Positions 26,709 to 37,176 of a stretch of DNA of 64,000 nt are shown in pieces. The translations under genes and the position numbers were made by a program. Each line of letters starts with the position of its first letter. Position 1 is the first letter of the stretch. The stretch is from Polynucleobacter sp. Tro8-14-1. Its GTDB lineage: Bacteria; Pseudomonadota; Gammaproteobacteria; Burkholderiales; Burkholderiaceae. The notes under the pieces were generated by a model. The model saw only the letters and a program-made list of their open reading frames with translations. It was not told the origin of the DNA and did not search any database. The stretch is taken from the NCBI RefSeq assembly GCF_018881655.1, contig NZ_JACVPX010000003.1, positions 62,001 through 126,000 of the forward strand, written 5' to 3'.

Positions 26709-29141
26709 ATGCCTGGCCACTTATTGTTACCCTCTGAACCAATTCAACTACCTTTGCTCCCATTGCGGGACGTAGTTGTATTTCCTCACATGGTGATCCC
26801 GTTGTTTGTGGGTCGCCCAAAATCGATTAAAGCCCTCGAGGCTGCCATGGAAACTGGCAAAAATGTTCTTTTGGTAGCCCAAAAAACGGCCGCTAAGGAC
26901 GAGCCCGTTATTGAGGATCTCTATGAGGTCGGCTGTATTGCCAATATTTTACAAATGCTCAAGTTGCCTGATGGCACTGTGAAGGTGCTTGTTGAAGGTG
27001 TACAGCGCGCAGAAGTTAGTCAAATTGAAGATAGTCTGGGTTACTTTAATTGCGAAGCAACGCCAATCGCTATCAATGCAATTGATGCGCATGAAACCGA
27101 AGCCTTGCGCCGCGCAATCATGGCGCAGTTCGATCAATACGTAAAACTCAATAAAAAAGTACCTCAAGAGATTCTCTCTTCTCTCGGTGGCATAGATGAT
27201 CCAAGTCGTTTGGCTGACACCATCTGTGCGCATCTACCTGTAAAGCTAGAGCAAAAACAACGCTTGCTTGAAATGATGGATGTTGTACAACGTCTAGAAA
27301 GCTTGTTGGCTGATCTGGAGAGTGAGATTGATATTCTGCAGGTTGAGAAGCGTATTCGTGGACGTGTAAAGCGTCAGATGGAAAAGAGTCAGCGCGAGTA
27401 TTACCTCAATGAACAGGTAAAGGCGATTCAGAAAGAGTTAGGCGAAGGCGAGGAGGGTGCTGATCTCGAAGAGCTCGAGAAGCGCATCAAGGCTGCACGC
27501 ATGCCTAAAGAAGCATTGAAAAAGGCGGAATCAGAACTTAAGAAGCTCAAGTTGATGTCGCCCATGTCTGCAGAGGCAACGGTCATCCGCAACTTTATTG
27601 ATACGCTGGTAAATCTGCCTTGGAAGAAAAAAACCAAGATCAATAACGACCTTACTAATGCTGAGAAAGTATTGGACGAAGATCACTATGGTTTGGATAA
27701 GGTCAAAGAGCGTATTTTGGAGTACCTCGCAGTTCAACAGCGCGTTGATCGTGTCAAGGCTCCGATTCTTTGTTTAGTCGGTCCTCCTGGGGTTGGTAAA
27801 ACTTCTTTAGGTCAATCTATTGCGCGTGCGACCAATCGAAAATTTGTCCGCATGGCCTTAGGTGGTGTGCGTGATGAATCTGAGATTCGTGGTCACCGTC
27901 GTACCTACATTGGATCGATGCCTGGCAAGATTCTGAGTAGCCTCACCAAGGTGGGCGTTCGTAATCCTTTATTCCTTCTTGATGAAGTAGACAAGATGGG
28001 TATGGATTTCCGCGGAGATCCAGCCAGTGCTTTGTTGGAGGTTTTAGATCCAGAACAAAATCACACCTTCCAAGATCACTATGTAGAAGTTGATTTTGAT
28101 CTATCAGATGTGATGTTCGTGGCTACCTCAAACTCCTTGAATATTCCTGGCCCATTGTTAGATCGTCTTGAGATTATTCGCCTAGCTGGTTATACCGAGG
28201 ACGAGAAAACCAGCATTGCTGTGAATTATTTGATTCCTAAACAAATCAAAAATAATGGCTTAAAGAAGGACGAGCTCAAGATTGAAGATAGCGCAGTTCG
28301 TAACATGATTCGTTACTACACGCGTGAGGCTGGCGTACGTTCTTTAGAGCGTGAAATTAGTAAGATTTGTCGTAAGGTTGTAAAACTATTGCTCTTGAAA
28401 AAAGAAGCAGCTCCAGTCGTTGTGAATGCGGACAACTTAGAGAAGTTCTTATCTGTACGCATGTATGACTTTGGTTTGGCTGGTAAAGAAAATCAAGTTG
28501 GTCAGGTGACCGGCTTGGCTTGGACTGAAGTGGGTGGCGATTTGCTTACCATCGAAGCTGCTGTGATGCCAGGTAAGGGCGTTATTACCCGAACTGGTTC
28601 CATAGGCGATGTCATGAAAGAATCCGTTGAAGCTGCTAGAACAGTAGTTCGCTCTAGATCTAAACGACTTGGTATCACGGACGAGGCTTTTGAGAAGAAG
28701 GATATTCATATTCACTTCCCTGATGGCGCAACACCAAAGGATGGCCCATCTGCCGGTATTGCGATTACGACAGCCTTGGTATCAGTCTTTACTGGGATTC
28801 CGATTCGTTCAGATGTTGCGATGACAGGTGAAATTACGCTTCGTGGTGAAGTATTGCCTATTGGCGGATTAAAAGAGAAACTTTTGGCTGCTCATCGCGG
28901 TGGCATTAAATTAGCCTTAATTCCCGAAGAGAACGTCAAGGACCTGATTGATATTCCCGACAACGTCAAAAATGCAATCGAGATTATTCCGGTTCGCTGG
29001 ATCGATAAAGTGTTGGAGCTGGCTTTAGAACGTATGCCTGAAGCACTGCCAGATCCTACGCCCGAAGAGTTGGCTAAAAAGGCTTCAGAGGCTAGTAAAG
29101 CAAATGAAAAGGGTGCGGCCTCAGACGTTCTTAAGCACTGA
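26709..29141 (+). CDS. lon: ATP-dependent protease Lon (LonA)
   Basis: Lon degrades misfolded and regulatory proteins as a hexamer. The 810-residue protein has an N-terminal LAN substrate-binding domain (LPLLPLRDVVVFPHMVIPLFVG, partly quoted), a coiled-coil middle, an AAA+ module with Walker A GPPGVGKTSLG and sensor segments, and a C-terminal protease domain with Ser in PKDGPSAGI and Lys in GGLKEKLLAA. GGAGG at 26695-26699 precedes ATG 26709. It has its own promoter after the clpX terminator. A 14-base inverted repeat lies just after its stop. Confidence 0.97.
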   Translation: MPGHLLLPSEPIQLPLLPLRDVVVFPHMVIPLFVGRPKSIKALEAAMETGKNVLLVAQKTAAKDEPVIEDLYEVGCIANILQMLKLPDGTVKVLVEGVQRAEVSQIEDSLGYFNCEATPIAINAIDAHETEALRRAIMAQFDQYVKLNKKVPQEILSSLGGIDDPSRLADTICAHLPVKLEQKQRLLEMMDVVQRLESLLADLESEIDILQVEKRIRGRVKRQMEKSQREYYLNEQVKAIQKELGEGEEGADLEELEKRIKAARMPKEALKKAESELKKLKLMSPMSAEATVIRNFIDTLVNLPWKKKTKINNDLTNAEKVLDEDHYGLDKVKERILEYLAVQQRVDRVKAPILCLVGPPGVGKTSLGQSIARATNRKFVRMALGGVRDESEIRGHRRTYIGSMPGKILSSLTKVGVRNPLFLLDEVDKMGMDFRGDPASALLEVLDPEQNHTFQDHYVEVDFDLSDVMFVATSNSLNIPGPLLDRLEIIRLAGYTEDEKTSIAVNYLIPKQIKNNGLKKDELKIEDSAVRNMIRYYTREAGVRSLEREISKICRKVVKLLLLKKEAAPVVVNADNLEKFLSVRMYDFGLAGKENQVGQVTGLAWTEVGGDLLTIEAAVMPGKGVITRTGSIGDVMKESVEAARTVVRSRSKRLGITDEAFEKKDIHIHFPDGATPKDGPSAGIAITTALVSVFTGIPIRSDVAMTGEITLRGEVLPIGGLKEKLLAAHRGGIKLALIPEENVKDLIDIPDNVKNAIEIIPVRWIDKVLELALERMPEALPDPTPEELAKKASEASKANEKGAASDVLKH

Positions 29142-29150
29142 AAATAGGGC

Positions 29151-29201
29151 GATTTTTCGTTAAATTCTCCTCGTGGTTAGAGGTCGGTTTAGCGAAAAAT
29201 C
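29151..29201. repeat. Inverted repeat (14-base arms) downstream of lon
   Basis: GATTTTTCGTTAAA (29151-29164) is complementary to TTTAGCGAAAAATC (29188-29201), 13 of 14 pairs plus one G-T wobble. The 23-base loop holds a small CCTC/GAGG stem. No T tail follows on the plus strand, so it may protect the lon mRNA 3' end rather than terminate. Confidence 0.7.
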
Positions 29202-29247
29202 CACCCAAAACCCACGCTTAGGTTACAATCTCAGCTGTAATAATTTG

Positions 29248-29323
29248 GGGCGCTTAGCTCAGTTGGTAGAGCGTCTGCCTTACACGCAGAATGTCGGGAG
29301 TTCGAGCCTCTCAGCGCCCACCA
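29248..29323 (+). tRNA. tRNA-Val (anticodon TAC)
   Basis: Acceptor GGGCGCT/AGCGCCC with encoded ACCA. D arm GCTC/GAGC. Anticodon stem TCTGC/GCAGA with loop CTTACAC (anticodon TAC). T arm GGGAG/CTCTC with TTCGAGC. The T stem contains one non-Watson-Crick pair. Confidence 0.97.
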
Positions 29324-29431
29324 AACTATTACCTCTTTTCTTTTTCTTAGCCTACTCAGGCATTTCAATACCCATCAGCCCAGCGCCTAGTACACTCGTG
29401 GTATTCATCTTTTTTACTAGCGAACTTTTAC

Positions 29432-30895
29432 ATGTTTGATACCGTCCGTAAGCACCAGCGAATTCTTCAGTTTGTTTTAATGCTTTTGATTGTTCCATCC
29501 TTTGCGTTCTTTGGAATTTCTAGCTATTCCAGCTTCCTGGACAAAGAGACTGACATTATCAAAGTTAACGGCAAACCTATTACCGCTCAAGAGGTGGATT
29601 CTGCTGCGAAACGTCAAGCAGAGCGCGTCGGTGGAAATGCGCAGATTGCTCAAAGCCTTCAATTTAGACAAGCAATTTTGAATGAGTTACTGCAACAACG
29701 CATCCTTGGTTTTGCAGTCAGCAATTTGCGTTTACAAGTTGGGAAAGAAGCCCTTGTTAAGAGCTTGCAAAATATTCCGCAAATTCGCGCGCTATATAAG
29801 CAAGATGGAAGTTTTGATGATGCGCGCTTCAAACAGCTCTTGGCTAGCAATGGCTTAAATGAAGAGCAGTTTTATGCGAGCCAGGCTTTTGATTTAAAAA
29901 TCAGCCAATTGGTGAACTCTGTAGCCCGTACGGAAATCGCCAGTCCAAAATTATCTGAAATTGTTTCAACCCTGTATGAGACTGAGCGTCAAGTTCAGGC
30001 TCTATCCTTTGATGCAAAAGATTATTTAAACAAGGTAAATCCTTCCCAAGAAGACCTCCAGGCCTTCTATACCGCCAATACGAAGCTATTTGAGAGTCCG
30101 GAGTATGTGGATGTCGAGTACATCGTTCTCAAAGCCGATCCAAAAGAAGATGCGAAAGTATTTAGCGATAAAGCAGATCAATTTGCCAATATGACTTATG
30201 ACCAGTCGGATAGTCTTAAGCCGGCTGCAGATAAATTAAAGCTCAATATTCAAACACAGAAGGGCGTAACGCGCTCCGGTGCATCCGGCGTTGCAAAAGA
30301 TCATCCGCTGGCCAATCCTAAGGTAGTTCAATCCTTGTTTGGTGATGACGCTGTTAAGAACAAACGCAATATTGAAGCTGTACAAACCTCTCCAGGCGTT
30401 TTTGTTTCGGCAAGAGTAGTTGTTTTCCATCCTGCTCAAACTTTGCCTTACAAAGATGTTGCCGCTGAAGTGAAGCGTCAAGTAAGTCAACGCATGGCTG
30501 AAAAACTTGCCGTCAGCGCTGCAGCAGATCGCTTTACGGCATTAGAAAAAGACCCGAAGAGTGGCACCGGCTTTGCTAGTCCTATTTGGGTTTCTCGGAA
30601 TAAGCCTGCAAATTTAGTAGGTGGAGCTTTAGATGAGGTGATGTCCGTCAATCCTGATAAATTCCCTGCGCTGGTTTCTGTTCAAAATCCAGGGGTTGGC
30701 ACCATTCTGTATCGTGTTGATCAGCTAAGGCAACCCGCAGGTGTTGATGCCAAGGTCCACAAGGCACAAGCGCAACAAATCCAAGCGTTGGCAGCTCAGT
30801 CTGAATTTGCTGGCTTTATGGCTTATTGGCGCGATGTTGCTGGGGTCAAGATAATCAACCCACTGAAGCCGCCATCATCTGGTTCGGGCAGTTAA
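29432..30895 (+). CDS. PpiD-like periplasmic chaperone lacking the parvulin domain
   Basis: PpiD is an inner-membrane-anchored periplasmic chaperone near the Sec translocon. The 487-residue protein has a short cytoplasmic start (MFDTVRKHQR), one membrane segment at about 11-30, a SurA-N-like helical domain (residues 35-165, VNGKPITAQEVDSAAKRQ), and a long C-terminal part. Betaproteobacterial PpiD proteins are normally above 600 residues, with a parvulin domain between the YVDVEYIVL strand (225-233) and the FANMTYDQSDSLKPAADK block (251-268). Here these are separated by only 17 residues, and no HILI / GGDLG parvulin motifs occur. It is therefore probably a pure chaperone. The gene lies 108 bases after tRNA-Val. 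Confidence 0.8.
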   Translation: MFDTVRKHQRILQFVLMLLIVPSFAFFGISSYSSFLDKETDIIKVNGKPITAQEVDSAAKRQAERVGGNAQIAQSLQFRQAILNELLQQRILGFAVSNLRLQVGKEALVKSLQNIPQIRALYKQDGSFDDARFKQLLASNGLNEEQFYASQAFDLKISQLVNSVARTEIASPKLSEIVSTLYETERQVQALSFDAKDYLNKVNPSQEDLQAFYTANTKLFESPEYVDVEYIVLKADPKEDAKVFSDKADQFANMTYDQSDSLKPAADKLKLNIQTQKGVTRSGASGVAKDHPLANPKVVQSLFGDDAVKNKRNIEAVQTSPGVFVSARVVVFHPAQTLPYKDVAAEVKRQVSQRMAEKLAVSAAADRFTALEKDPKSGTGFASPIWVSRNKPANLVGGALDEVMSVNPDKFPALVSVQNPGVGTILYRVDQLRQPAGVDAKVHKAQAQQIQALAAQSEFAGFMAYWRDVAGVKIINPLKPPSSGSGS

Positions 30896-30917
30896 GCTGT
30901 ATCGCTGAATTACTTAT

Positions 30918-31583
30918 TTACTTAAGTAGTGCTTGATATGGGGCCATAGCGCCCCATACGTTTTTAAAGACAATGGCTTGCGCCTTTTCGTTCGGATGCA
31001 TGCGATCCGCTTGAAATAAATTGATGTCAGAGGCAACGTTCTTTAGAAAAAACGGCACAAGTTCAACTTGTTCCTGGCGAGCCAGCTTGGGATATAGCTC
31101 CTGAAATTGCTTGGTGTAGTCTTGTCCATAATTGGGTGGAATCTGCATTCCAAACAGTAGAACTTTTGCTCCTGAGCTTTTGCTTAATTGAATCATTTTG
31201 CGAAGATTTCTATTTGACTCTTGGATTGATAGGCCGCGTAATGCATCATTTGCTCCAAGTTCTAAAAGGACAATTCCCGGTTTCCTTTGTTCCAGTAGTT
31301 TTGGTAATCTAGATAGGCCTCCAGAACTGGTTTCCCCGCTAATGCTGGCGTTAAAAACAGTCCAAGGACTAGCCTCTTTATGAAGTTGGTCCTCCAGGAG
31401 CTTTACCCACCCAGTGCCGCGCGTCAATCCATACTCTGCCGAGAGACTATCTCCCATAACCAAAATAACGGGATTAGTCTGAGCCTGTGTGCTAAGGGGA
31501 ATAAACAGGCAAAATAGGGAGCTTGCCATCAATATGGCCTGCAATTTTTTACTCAAGAAGTTCAACCAAATATATTGATTCAT
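30918..31583 (-). CDS. tesA: Arylesterase / lysophospholipase TesA (GDSL family)
   Basis: TesA is a periplasmic SGNH hydrolase acting as thioesterase, lysophospholipase and arylesterase. The 221-residue protein has a hydrophobic N-terminus ending near STQAQTNP (signal peptide), block I VMGDSLSAEYGL with the nucleophilic serine, GANDALRG (block III) and the C-terminal DRMHPNEKAQ with the catalytic Asp/His. ATG 31583 gives a 19-residue positively charged lead before MASSLFCLF; ATG 31529 would give a standard signal peptide. With ATG 31583 only two bases separate it from the divergent ABC ATPase start, the same head-to-head pairing as E. coli tesA-ybbA. Confidence 0.9.
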   Translation of the reverse strand: MNQYIWLNFLSKKLQAILMASSLFCLFIPLSTQAQTNPVILVMGDSLSAEYGLTRGTGWVKLLEDQLHKEASPWTVFNASISGETSSGGLSRLPKLLEQRKPGIVLLELGANDALRGLSIQESNRNLRKMIQLSKSSGAKVLLFGMQIPPNYGQDYTKQFQELYPKLARQEQVELVPFFLKNVASDINLFQADRMHPNEKAQAIVFKNVWGAMAPYQALLK

Positions 31584-31585
31584 TT

Positions 31586-32260
31586 ATGAGTATTCCAGTC
31601 AAGGTCCTTAGCGCAATACATCTAGGTAAAGAAGTTTTATTTAGCGATGGATCATTAACTATTTTGCACGACATTAGCTTTGATGTCTTTGATGGCGAAA
31701 GTGTTGCTATTACTGGCGCGTCGGGTTCTGGGAAAAGTACTTTGCTCGGTCTTTTAGCCGGCTTAGATACCCCCTCTAGTGGGCATGTTGAATTGGTTGC
31801 CCAAAATCTCAATCAGCTTGACGAAGATGGGCGGGCGAAATTACGAGGGCAAAAGGTAGGCTTTGTATTTCAATCCTTCCAATTGCTACCTCATTTAACA
31901 GCCCTTGAAAACGTCATGCTGCCGGCCGATCTAAATGGGATGGGGATGGCTAAGGAAAATGCATTGGCCTGCCTAGAACAGGTGGGTTTAAGCGAGCGAG
32001 CCAACCATTTCCCCAAGACCTTGTCTGGCGGAGAGCAGCAACGGGTAGCGCTAGCTAGGGCCTTCATCATGAAGCCAGAGATTTTATTTGCTGACGAGCC
32101 CACGGGCAGTCTGGATGAGGTTAGCGGAAATCGGGTTATTGAGCTGCTTTTTGAGCTAAATCGAGCCAATCATTCCACCCTTATTTTGGTCACCCACGAC
32201 CAAGCCCTGGCTGATCGGTGCCAGCGGCAATTACACCTTCAAGGCGGTCGATTGCTGTAG
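31586..32260 (+). CDS. ABC transporter ATP-binding protein, YbbA/LolD type
   Basis: The 224-residue ATPase has Walker A GASGSGKSTLLG, Q-loop VFQSFQLLPHLTALENV, signature LSGGEQQRVALARA and Walker B ILFADEPTGSLD, plus the terminal H-loop LVTHD. The sequence type is the MacB/LolD/YbbA group that works with FtsX-like permeases on lipid or peptide export. The divergent neighbour tesA points to YbbA. No FtsX-type permease gene follows: purL starts 21 bases later. ATG 31586 is chosen; an upstream frame extension would run through tesA. No strong ribosome site is visible. Confidence 0.85.
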   Translation: MSIPVKVLSAIHLGKEVLFSDGSLTILHDISFDVFDGESVAITGASGSGKSTLLGLLAGLDTPSSGHVELVAQNLNQLDEDGRAKLRGQKVGFVFQSFQLLPHLTALENVMLPADLNGMGMAKENALACLEQVGLSERANHFPKTLSGGEQQRVALARAFIMKPEILFADEPTGSLDEVSGNRVIELLFELNRANHSTLILVTHDQALADRCQRQLHLQGGRLL

Positions 32261-32281
32261 GCAAAACCTTATAATCTAGGG

Positions 32282-35200
32282 ATGTCTTTTTTCCACTTTT
32301 TGCCCGGCGCTGATGCGCTTTCCCCCTTCCGCCAGCAGCGACTTTTGGCTGCTTTGGCTGCTCAAGGGGTTGATCTTGAGTCCATTGAAGCTCAATACCT
32401 TCATTTCATATGGTCAGAGGCTTCGCTAAAAGCCAAAGACCAAGAAGTCATGGCTAGTTTGTTGACCTATGGCGAGCCATTTCATTCAAAAATACATCCA
32501 GGAAAATCCTGGTTCGGAAGTAGCAAGAACGAGAATCAAGGTGCCATTGTTATTCCGAGGTTTGGAACACTTTCTCCATGGGCCAGTAAGGCCACAGATA
32601 TCGCTCGTCAATGTGGATTAGATGTATTGCGCATTGAGCGTGGCGCTCAATTTTCATGGAAGAGCAAGAAAGCGCTGACACCAGAGCAAAAGCAATTGGT
32701 GCTTGCTGCGGTCCACGACAGAATGACTGAAGCAGTGATTGATTCAACTGACGCCGCTAATGCTTTATACCAATCACTGGAAGACAAGCCGTTAACACGT
32801 ATACCGGTAATGACTGAAGGTCGGGCTGCTCTCGATAAAGCAAATCAAGAATTAGGCCTTGCTTTGTCCGATGACGAGGTTACATACCTAGTTGAAAATT
32901 TTACTAGACTCAAGCGCAACCCATCAGACGTTGAGCTAATAATGTTCGCTCAAGCAAACAGTGAACACTGTCGCCATAAGATTTTTAATTCCAGCTGGAC
33001 AATTGATGGGGATGATCAAGAGCGATCTTTATTTGCCATGATCCGCAATACTCACCAATTAAAACCAGAGGGAACGATTGTTGCGTATTCCGACAACTCT
33101 GCAGTCATGGTTGGCTGCGAAGCGGAAACCTGGGTTCCCCAAGGTAAAGATCAACGCTATGAAAAAGATACGCGCTTGGTCCACACCCTTATGAAGGTGG
33201 AGACTCATAATCACCCGACTGCGATCGCTCCTTTTCCTGGCGCATCTACAGGTGCGGGCGGTGAAATTCGTGATGAGGGTGCCACTGGTATAGGCGGACG
33301 TCCTAAAGCTGGCCTTACCGGTTTCTCAGTATCTAATTTAAATATTCCTGGCACAGATCTTCCTTGGGAGAATCTGAAATATGGCAAGCCTGAGCGCATT
33401 GCTACACCTTTACAAATCATGATTGAAGGGCCGCTAGGCGGCGCTGCATTCAATAATGAATTTGGTCGCCCAATTTTAGGTGGTTACTTTAGAGTCTTTG
33501 AGCAAACATTAGATGGCACACGTCGTGGTTATCACAAGCCCATCATGATTGCCGGCGGTATTGGAAGCATTGATTCAATCCACACTGCAAAAAAAGCAAT
33601 TCAAGCAGGGCACTTATTGATTCAATTGGGTGGCCCAGGCATGCGAATTGGTATGGGCGGTGCTACAGGAAGCTCGGTTGCAACAGGGACAAATACTGCC
33701 GATCTTGATTTTGATTCTGTGCAGCGAGGCAATCCAGAAATGGAGCGTCGAGCACAAGAGGTGATTAATGCCTGCCGCGCTCTTGGTGATCACAATCCAA
33801 TCGTGTCAATACATGATGTGGGTGCGGGCGGTATATCCAATGCATTCCCGGAGCTTGCAGATGGAGCTGGTTTGGGGGCTTCATTTAAACTTCGGAGCGT
33901 TCCACTCGAAGAAAGTGGCATGAGTCCTGCGGAGATTTGGTGCAATGAATCTCAGGAACGTTATGTTTTGGCTATTGATGCAAAAGATTTTGACCTGTTT
34001 AAATCATTTTGCGAACGTGAGCGTTGTCCTTTTGCGGTAGTTGGCGAAGCAACCGCAGAACGTCAGTTGAAATTAAGCGACTCAAAGCAGTCCTCATCTG
34101 ATGATGCTGCGCTGCCAATTGATATGCCAATGGAAGTTTTGCTTGGTAAGCCTCCAAAGATGCATCGCAACGTTACAAGAGTTGCCCAGGAGTTCAAAGA
34201 ATTAGATGTAACTGATGCCGATCTTGCACAATCAATAGCCTGGGTCTTGCAACAACCTACTGTAGCAAGCAAATCATTCTTAATTACGATTGGTGACCGA
34301 ACTGTTGGCGGTCTAAATGCGAGAGACCAGTTTGTTGGTCCATGGCAAGTTCCTGTAGCTGATTGCGCCGTTACTCTGATGGATTACAAGGGTTATCGTG
34401 GTGAAGCAATGTCTATGGGTGAAAGAACTCCATTAGCGGTTATAGACGCAGCAGCGGCTGCGCGCATGGCAGTGGGTGAGGCGATTACCAACCTCTTGGC
34501 TGCAGATATTGCCAGCCTCGAAAGCGTAAAACTTTCTGCAAACTGGATGGCGGCATGCGGTTCTCCTGGTGAGGATGCCAAGCTCTATGACTCCGTTAAA
34601 GCGATTGGCATGGAACTGTGTCCTGCGCTTGGAATATCGATTCCAGTTGGCAAGGATTCTTTATCTATGTCTACCGCATGGCAAGATGGTGATGAAGCCA
34701 AGAAAGTAGTCGCACCCGTATCTTTAATCATCTCTGCTTTTGCATCTGTGCTAGATGCCCGTAAAACATTGACACCTCTTCTGCAGTTGAAGGGTAAAGA
34801 CGGATCTCCACAAGAGACTGAGCTGATCTTGATCGATTTAGGGCGTGGTAAGAATCGTATGGCGGGAAGTATCTTGGCTCAAGTGCTTGATCAGTCCGGA
34901 AAATCAGCGCCTGATATTGATCACCCAGAAGATTTGAAGTCTTTGGCTGCCGCCATTATTGAGCTGCGTAAAGAGAATAAGCTTTTGGCCTATCACGACC
35001 GTTCTGATGGTGGGTTATTTGCCTCTGTTGCTGAAATGGCTTTTGCCTCCCACTGCGGCATCTCGCTTAACGTAGATATGATCGCTAGGGATGCTGGACA
35101 AGAGCCTGATTATGGTGACGCCAAGAATTGGGCTCAACAGGTATCTGGTCGTCGCCATGAGCAAACCATGCGCGCGTTATTTAATGAAGAGTTAGGCGCG

Positions 35201-36319
35201 GTAATTCAAGTTCGCAAAGAAGATCGTGATGCAGTGTTTGCTGTATTGAGAAGGTTAGGCTTAAGCGCTCACAGCCATGTGATCGGCAAACCCAATACCA
35301 ACGGCCGTATTGAAATTTGGCGTGATGCAAAAAATATCTTTGCCGAACCCCGCGAAGTACTACAAAAGATCTGGACTAACACTAGCTATCAAATAGCGCG
35401 TTTACGTGACAATCCCACCTGTGCTGATAGTGAATTCTTGCTCTTGGACAATGTTGCCGATGCGGGCATGAATCCTAAACTCACATTCAATCCTTCTGAA
35501 GATATTGCAGCGCCCTTTATCGCTAAGAATGCGCGCCCCAAAGTGGCCATTTTGCGAGAGCAGGGTGTTAATTCTCATGTGGAAATGGCTTATTCCGTTA
35601 ATTGGGCTGGATTTGAGAGCTATGACGTTCATATGTCAGATTTGCTCAGTGGCAAGGCTAAATTAGAAGACTTTAGAGGGCTTATTGCTTGTGGTGGCTT
35701 TAGTTACGGAGATGTATTGGGAGCTGGAGAAGGCTGGGCAAAAACAATTCTGTTTAATCAACAGCTTCGTGATCAGTTTTCTAAGTTCTTTGAGCGTCAA
35801 GACAGCTTTGCGTTAGGTGTTTGTAACGGCTGCCAAATGATGAGCAATCTCTCAGGAATTATTCCGGGTGCAGAAGCATGGCCTAAATTTACACGCAATC
35901 AATCAGAGCAATATGAAGCGCGCTTAGTGATGGCTGAAGTAATGGCTTCACCTTCAATATTCACCCAAGGCATGGAAGGCAGTCAGATACCCATTGCCAT
36001 CGCTCACGGTGAAGGATTTGCCAATTTCAGTCAACAGGGCAGCTTAGAGCAGATTCAAAAGCAAGGCTTGGCCTCATTCCGCTTTGTGGATCATCAAGGT
36101 AACCCAACAGAAACCTATCCCATGAATCCAAACGGCTCTCCTAATGGGTTGACTGGTGTGACGACACCTGATGGCCGCTTTATGGTCATGATGCCACATC
36201 CAGAACGTGTATTTAGGGCTGTACAGATGAGCTGGTGTCCGCCTGAATGGTTGGATACCCCTGATGGGGCTAGCCCTTGGCTACGCTTATTCCGCAATGC
36301 CCGTCGTTGGGCGAATTAA
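32282..36319 (+). CDS. purL: Phosphoribosylformylglycinamidine synthase
   Basis: PurL converts FGAR, glutamine and ATP to FGAM in purine synthesis. The 1345-residue single chain is the large proteobacterial form: an N-terminal PurS-like domain, linker, two AIR-synthase-type halves ([20 protein letters not shown] and the second-half YHDRSDGG motif), and a C-terminal class I glutamine amidotransferase with the nucleophile in GVCNGCQMM and the HGEG and PHPERV histidine regions. All are present, so it should be functional. It stands alone, 21 bases after the ABC ATPase and overlapping or abutting the spermidine-synthase-like gene. Confidence 0.96.
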   Translation: MSFFHFLPGADALSPFRQQRLLAALAAQGVDLESIEAQYLHFIWSEASLKAKDQEVMASLLTYGEPFHSKIHPGKSWFGSSKNENQGAIVIPRFGTLSPWASKATDIARQCGLDVLRIERGAQFSWKSKKALTPEQKQLVLAAVHDRMTEAVIDSTDAANALYQSLEDKPLTRIPVMTEGRAALDKANQELGLALSDDEVTYLVENFTRLKRNPSDVELIMFAQANSEHCRHKIFNSSWTIDGDDQERSLFAMIRNTHQLKPEGTIVAYSDNSAVMVGCEAETWVPQGKDQRYEKDTRLVHTLMKVETHNHPTAIAPFPGASTGAGGEIRDEGATGIGGRPKAGLTGFSVSNLNIPGTDLPWENLKYGKPERIATPLQIMIEGPLGGAAFNNEFGRPILGGYFRVFEQTLDGTRRGYHKPIMIAGGIGSIDSIHTAKKAIQAGHLLIQLGGPGMRIGMGGATGSSVATGTNTADLDFDSVQRGNPEMERRAQEVINACRALGDHNPIVSIHDVGAGGISNAFPELADGAGLGASFKLRSVPLEESGMSPAEIWCNESQERYVLAIDAKDFDLFKSFCERERCPFAVVGEATAERQLKLSDSKQSSSDDAALPIDMPMEVLLGKPPKMHRNVTRVAQEFKELDVTDADLAQSIAWVLQQPTVASKSFLITIGDRTVGGLNARDQFVGPWQVPVADCAVTLMDYKGYRGEAMSMGERTPLAVIDAAAAARMAVGEAITNLLAADIASLESVKLSANWMAACGSPGEDAKLYDSVKAIGMELCPALGISIPVGKDSLSMSTAWQDGDEAKKVVAPVSLIISAFASVLDARKTLTPLLQLKGKDGSPQETELILIDLGRGKNRMAGSILAQVLDQSGKSAPDIDHPEDLKSLAAAIIELRKENKLLAYHDRSDGGLFASVAEMAFASHCGISLNVDMIARDAGQEPDYGDAKNWAQQVSGRRHEQTMRALFNEELGAVIQVRKEDRDAVFAVLRRLGLSAHSHVIGKPNTNGRIEIWRDAKNIFAEPREVLQKIWTNTSYQIARLRDNPTCADSEFLLLDNVADAGMNPKLTFNPSEDIAAPFIAKNARPKVAILREQGVNSHVEMAYSVNWAGFESYDVHMSDLLSGKAKLEDFRGLIACGGFSYGDVLGAGEGWAKTILFNQQLRDQFSKFFERQDSFALGVCNGCQMMSNLSGIIPGAEAWPKFTRNQSEQYEARLVMAEVMASPSIFTQGMEGSQIPIAIAHGEGFANFSQQGSLEQIQKQGLASFRFVDHQGNPTETYPMNPNGSPNGLTGVTTPDGRFMVMMPHPERVFRAVQMSWCPPEWLDTPDGASPWLRLFRNARRWAN

Positions 36320-37094
36320 GTTGTCTGCTGACGGATTAATGGAGCCGGTCACTTTTTCTGAAAGTGGCGGCGTTCGTTATCTCCACTTTGGCACCGACTC
36401 CATTCAGGGTGCGATGCATATTCGTGATCCTGACGAGATTTATTTAGAGTACAACCAGCAAATGATGGCCTGGCTTTTGTTTTTAGAGACTAAGCCTGGC
36501 ATGCGGATAGCCCAGCTAGGTTTAGGCACTGGTGCATTAACTAAATTTCAACATCGATATTGCCCAGCTGTGAAAACTACCGTAGTAGAGTTCAATCCCG
36601 CTGTAATCATTTCTGCAAGATCAATGTTTTTTACACCTGACGATGATCGCCGCTTAGAAACTCTACAAGCTGATGCAAAACTATTCGTCAAGAATAAAAA
36701 GTATCAAGACTACTTTGATGCTGTTCAGGTTGATTTGTATGATGCGATTTGCGATGGCCCTGCAGCAAGCTCTTTGGATTTCTATAAAGGTTGCTACGAT
36801 ATTCTTAGAGGGCCTGGTGTCATGACGGTGAATTTATTCTCGCGACACAAAAGCTTTGATATAAACCTTAAGAATATCTGCGAAGCCTTTAATAATAGAG
36901 TGCTCTTATTTCCAGAGTCTCATGATTGCAACGTCGTGGCGATTGGATTCAAAGGGCCTAAGCTCGAGGCGGAATGGAAGGATGTCTCAAAACGAGCAAA
37001 ACTGATTCTTGAAAAAACCGGGCTTCCTACCAATAAATGGGTCTCAGGCATTAGTCGGGAGAATGTCCGACAAGAAAATAAGCTCTCGATCTAA
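36297..37094 (+). CDS. Spermidine synthase-like methyltransferase-fold protein
   Basis: This product of about 265 residues has a Rossmann fold of the polyamine synthase type: an N-terminal beta region ([16 protein letters not shown]), the nucleotide loop [13 protein letters not shown], the acidic strand VVEFNPAVI, and DAVQVDLYD followed by GPAAS. These correspond to aminopropyltransferase blocks. The usual DxxxD-type substrate loop is only partly recognisable, so the substrate is unsure. The start is uncertain: ATG 36297 overlaps purL by 23 bases, TTG 36321 starts right after it, and ATG 36339 is also in frame. A terminator follows. Confidence 0.72.
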   Translation: MPVVGRIKLSADGLMEPVTFSESGGVRYLHFGTDSIQGAMHIRDPDEIYLEYNQQMMAWLLFLETKPGMRIAQLGLGTGALTKFQHRYCPAVKTTVVEFNPAVIISARSMFFTPDDDRRLETLQADAKLFVKNKKYQDYFDAVQVDLYDAICDGPAASSLDFYKGCYDILRGPGVMTVNLFSRHKSFDINLKNICEAFNNRVLLFPESHDCNVVAIGFKGPKLEAEWKDVSKRAKLILEKTGLPTNKWVSGISRENVRQENKLSI

Positions 37095-37110
37095 TACTTC
37101 GAAGCAAAAG

Positions 37111-37139
37111 AAAAAGGCGATCGTTTGATCGCCTTTTTT
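37111..37139. terminator. Bidirectional terminator between the spermidine synthase-like gene and acnB
   Basis: GGCGATC (37116-37122) pairs with GATCGCC (37127-37133) around GTTT, flanked by A runs (37111-37115) and T runs (37134-37139). It serves converging genes on both strands. Confidence 0.92.
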
Positions 37140-37176
37140 GCTGTTCAACCTATTGCTAGGTTGAGCGTATTGCGTA

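Noticed and set aside
29173..29439. Plus-strand open frame running through tRNA-Val
   Set aside because: It covers the whole tRNA gene and the inverted repeat, and the product has no coherent domain.
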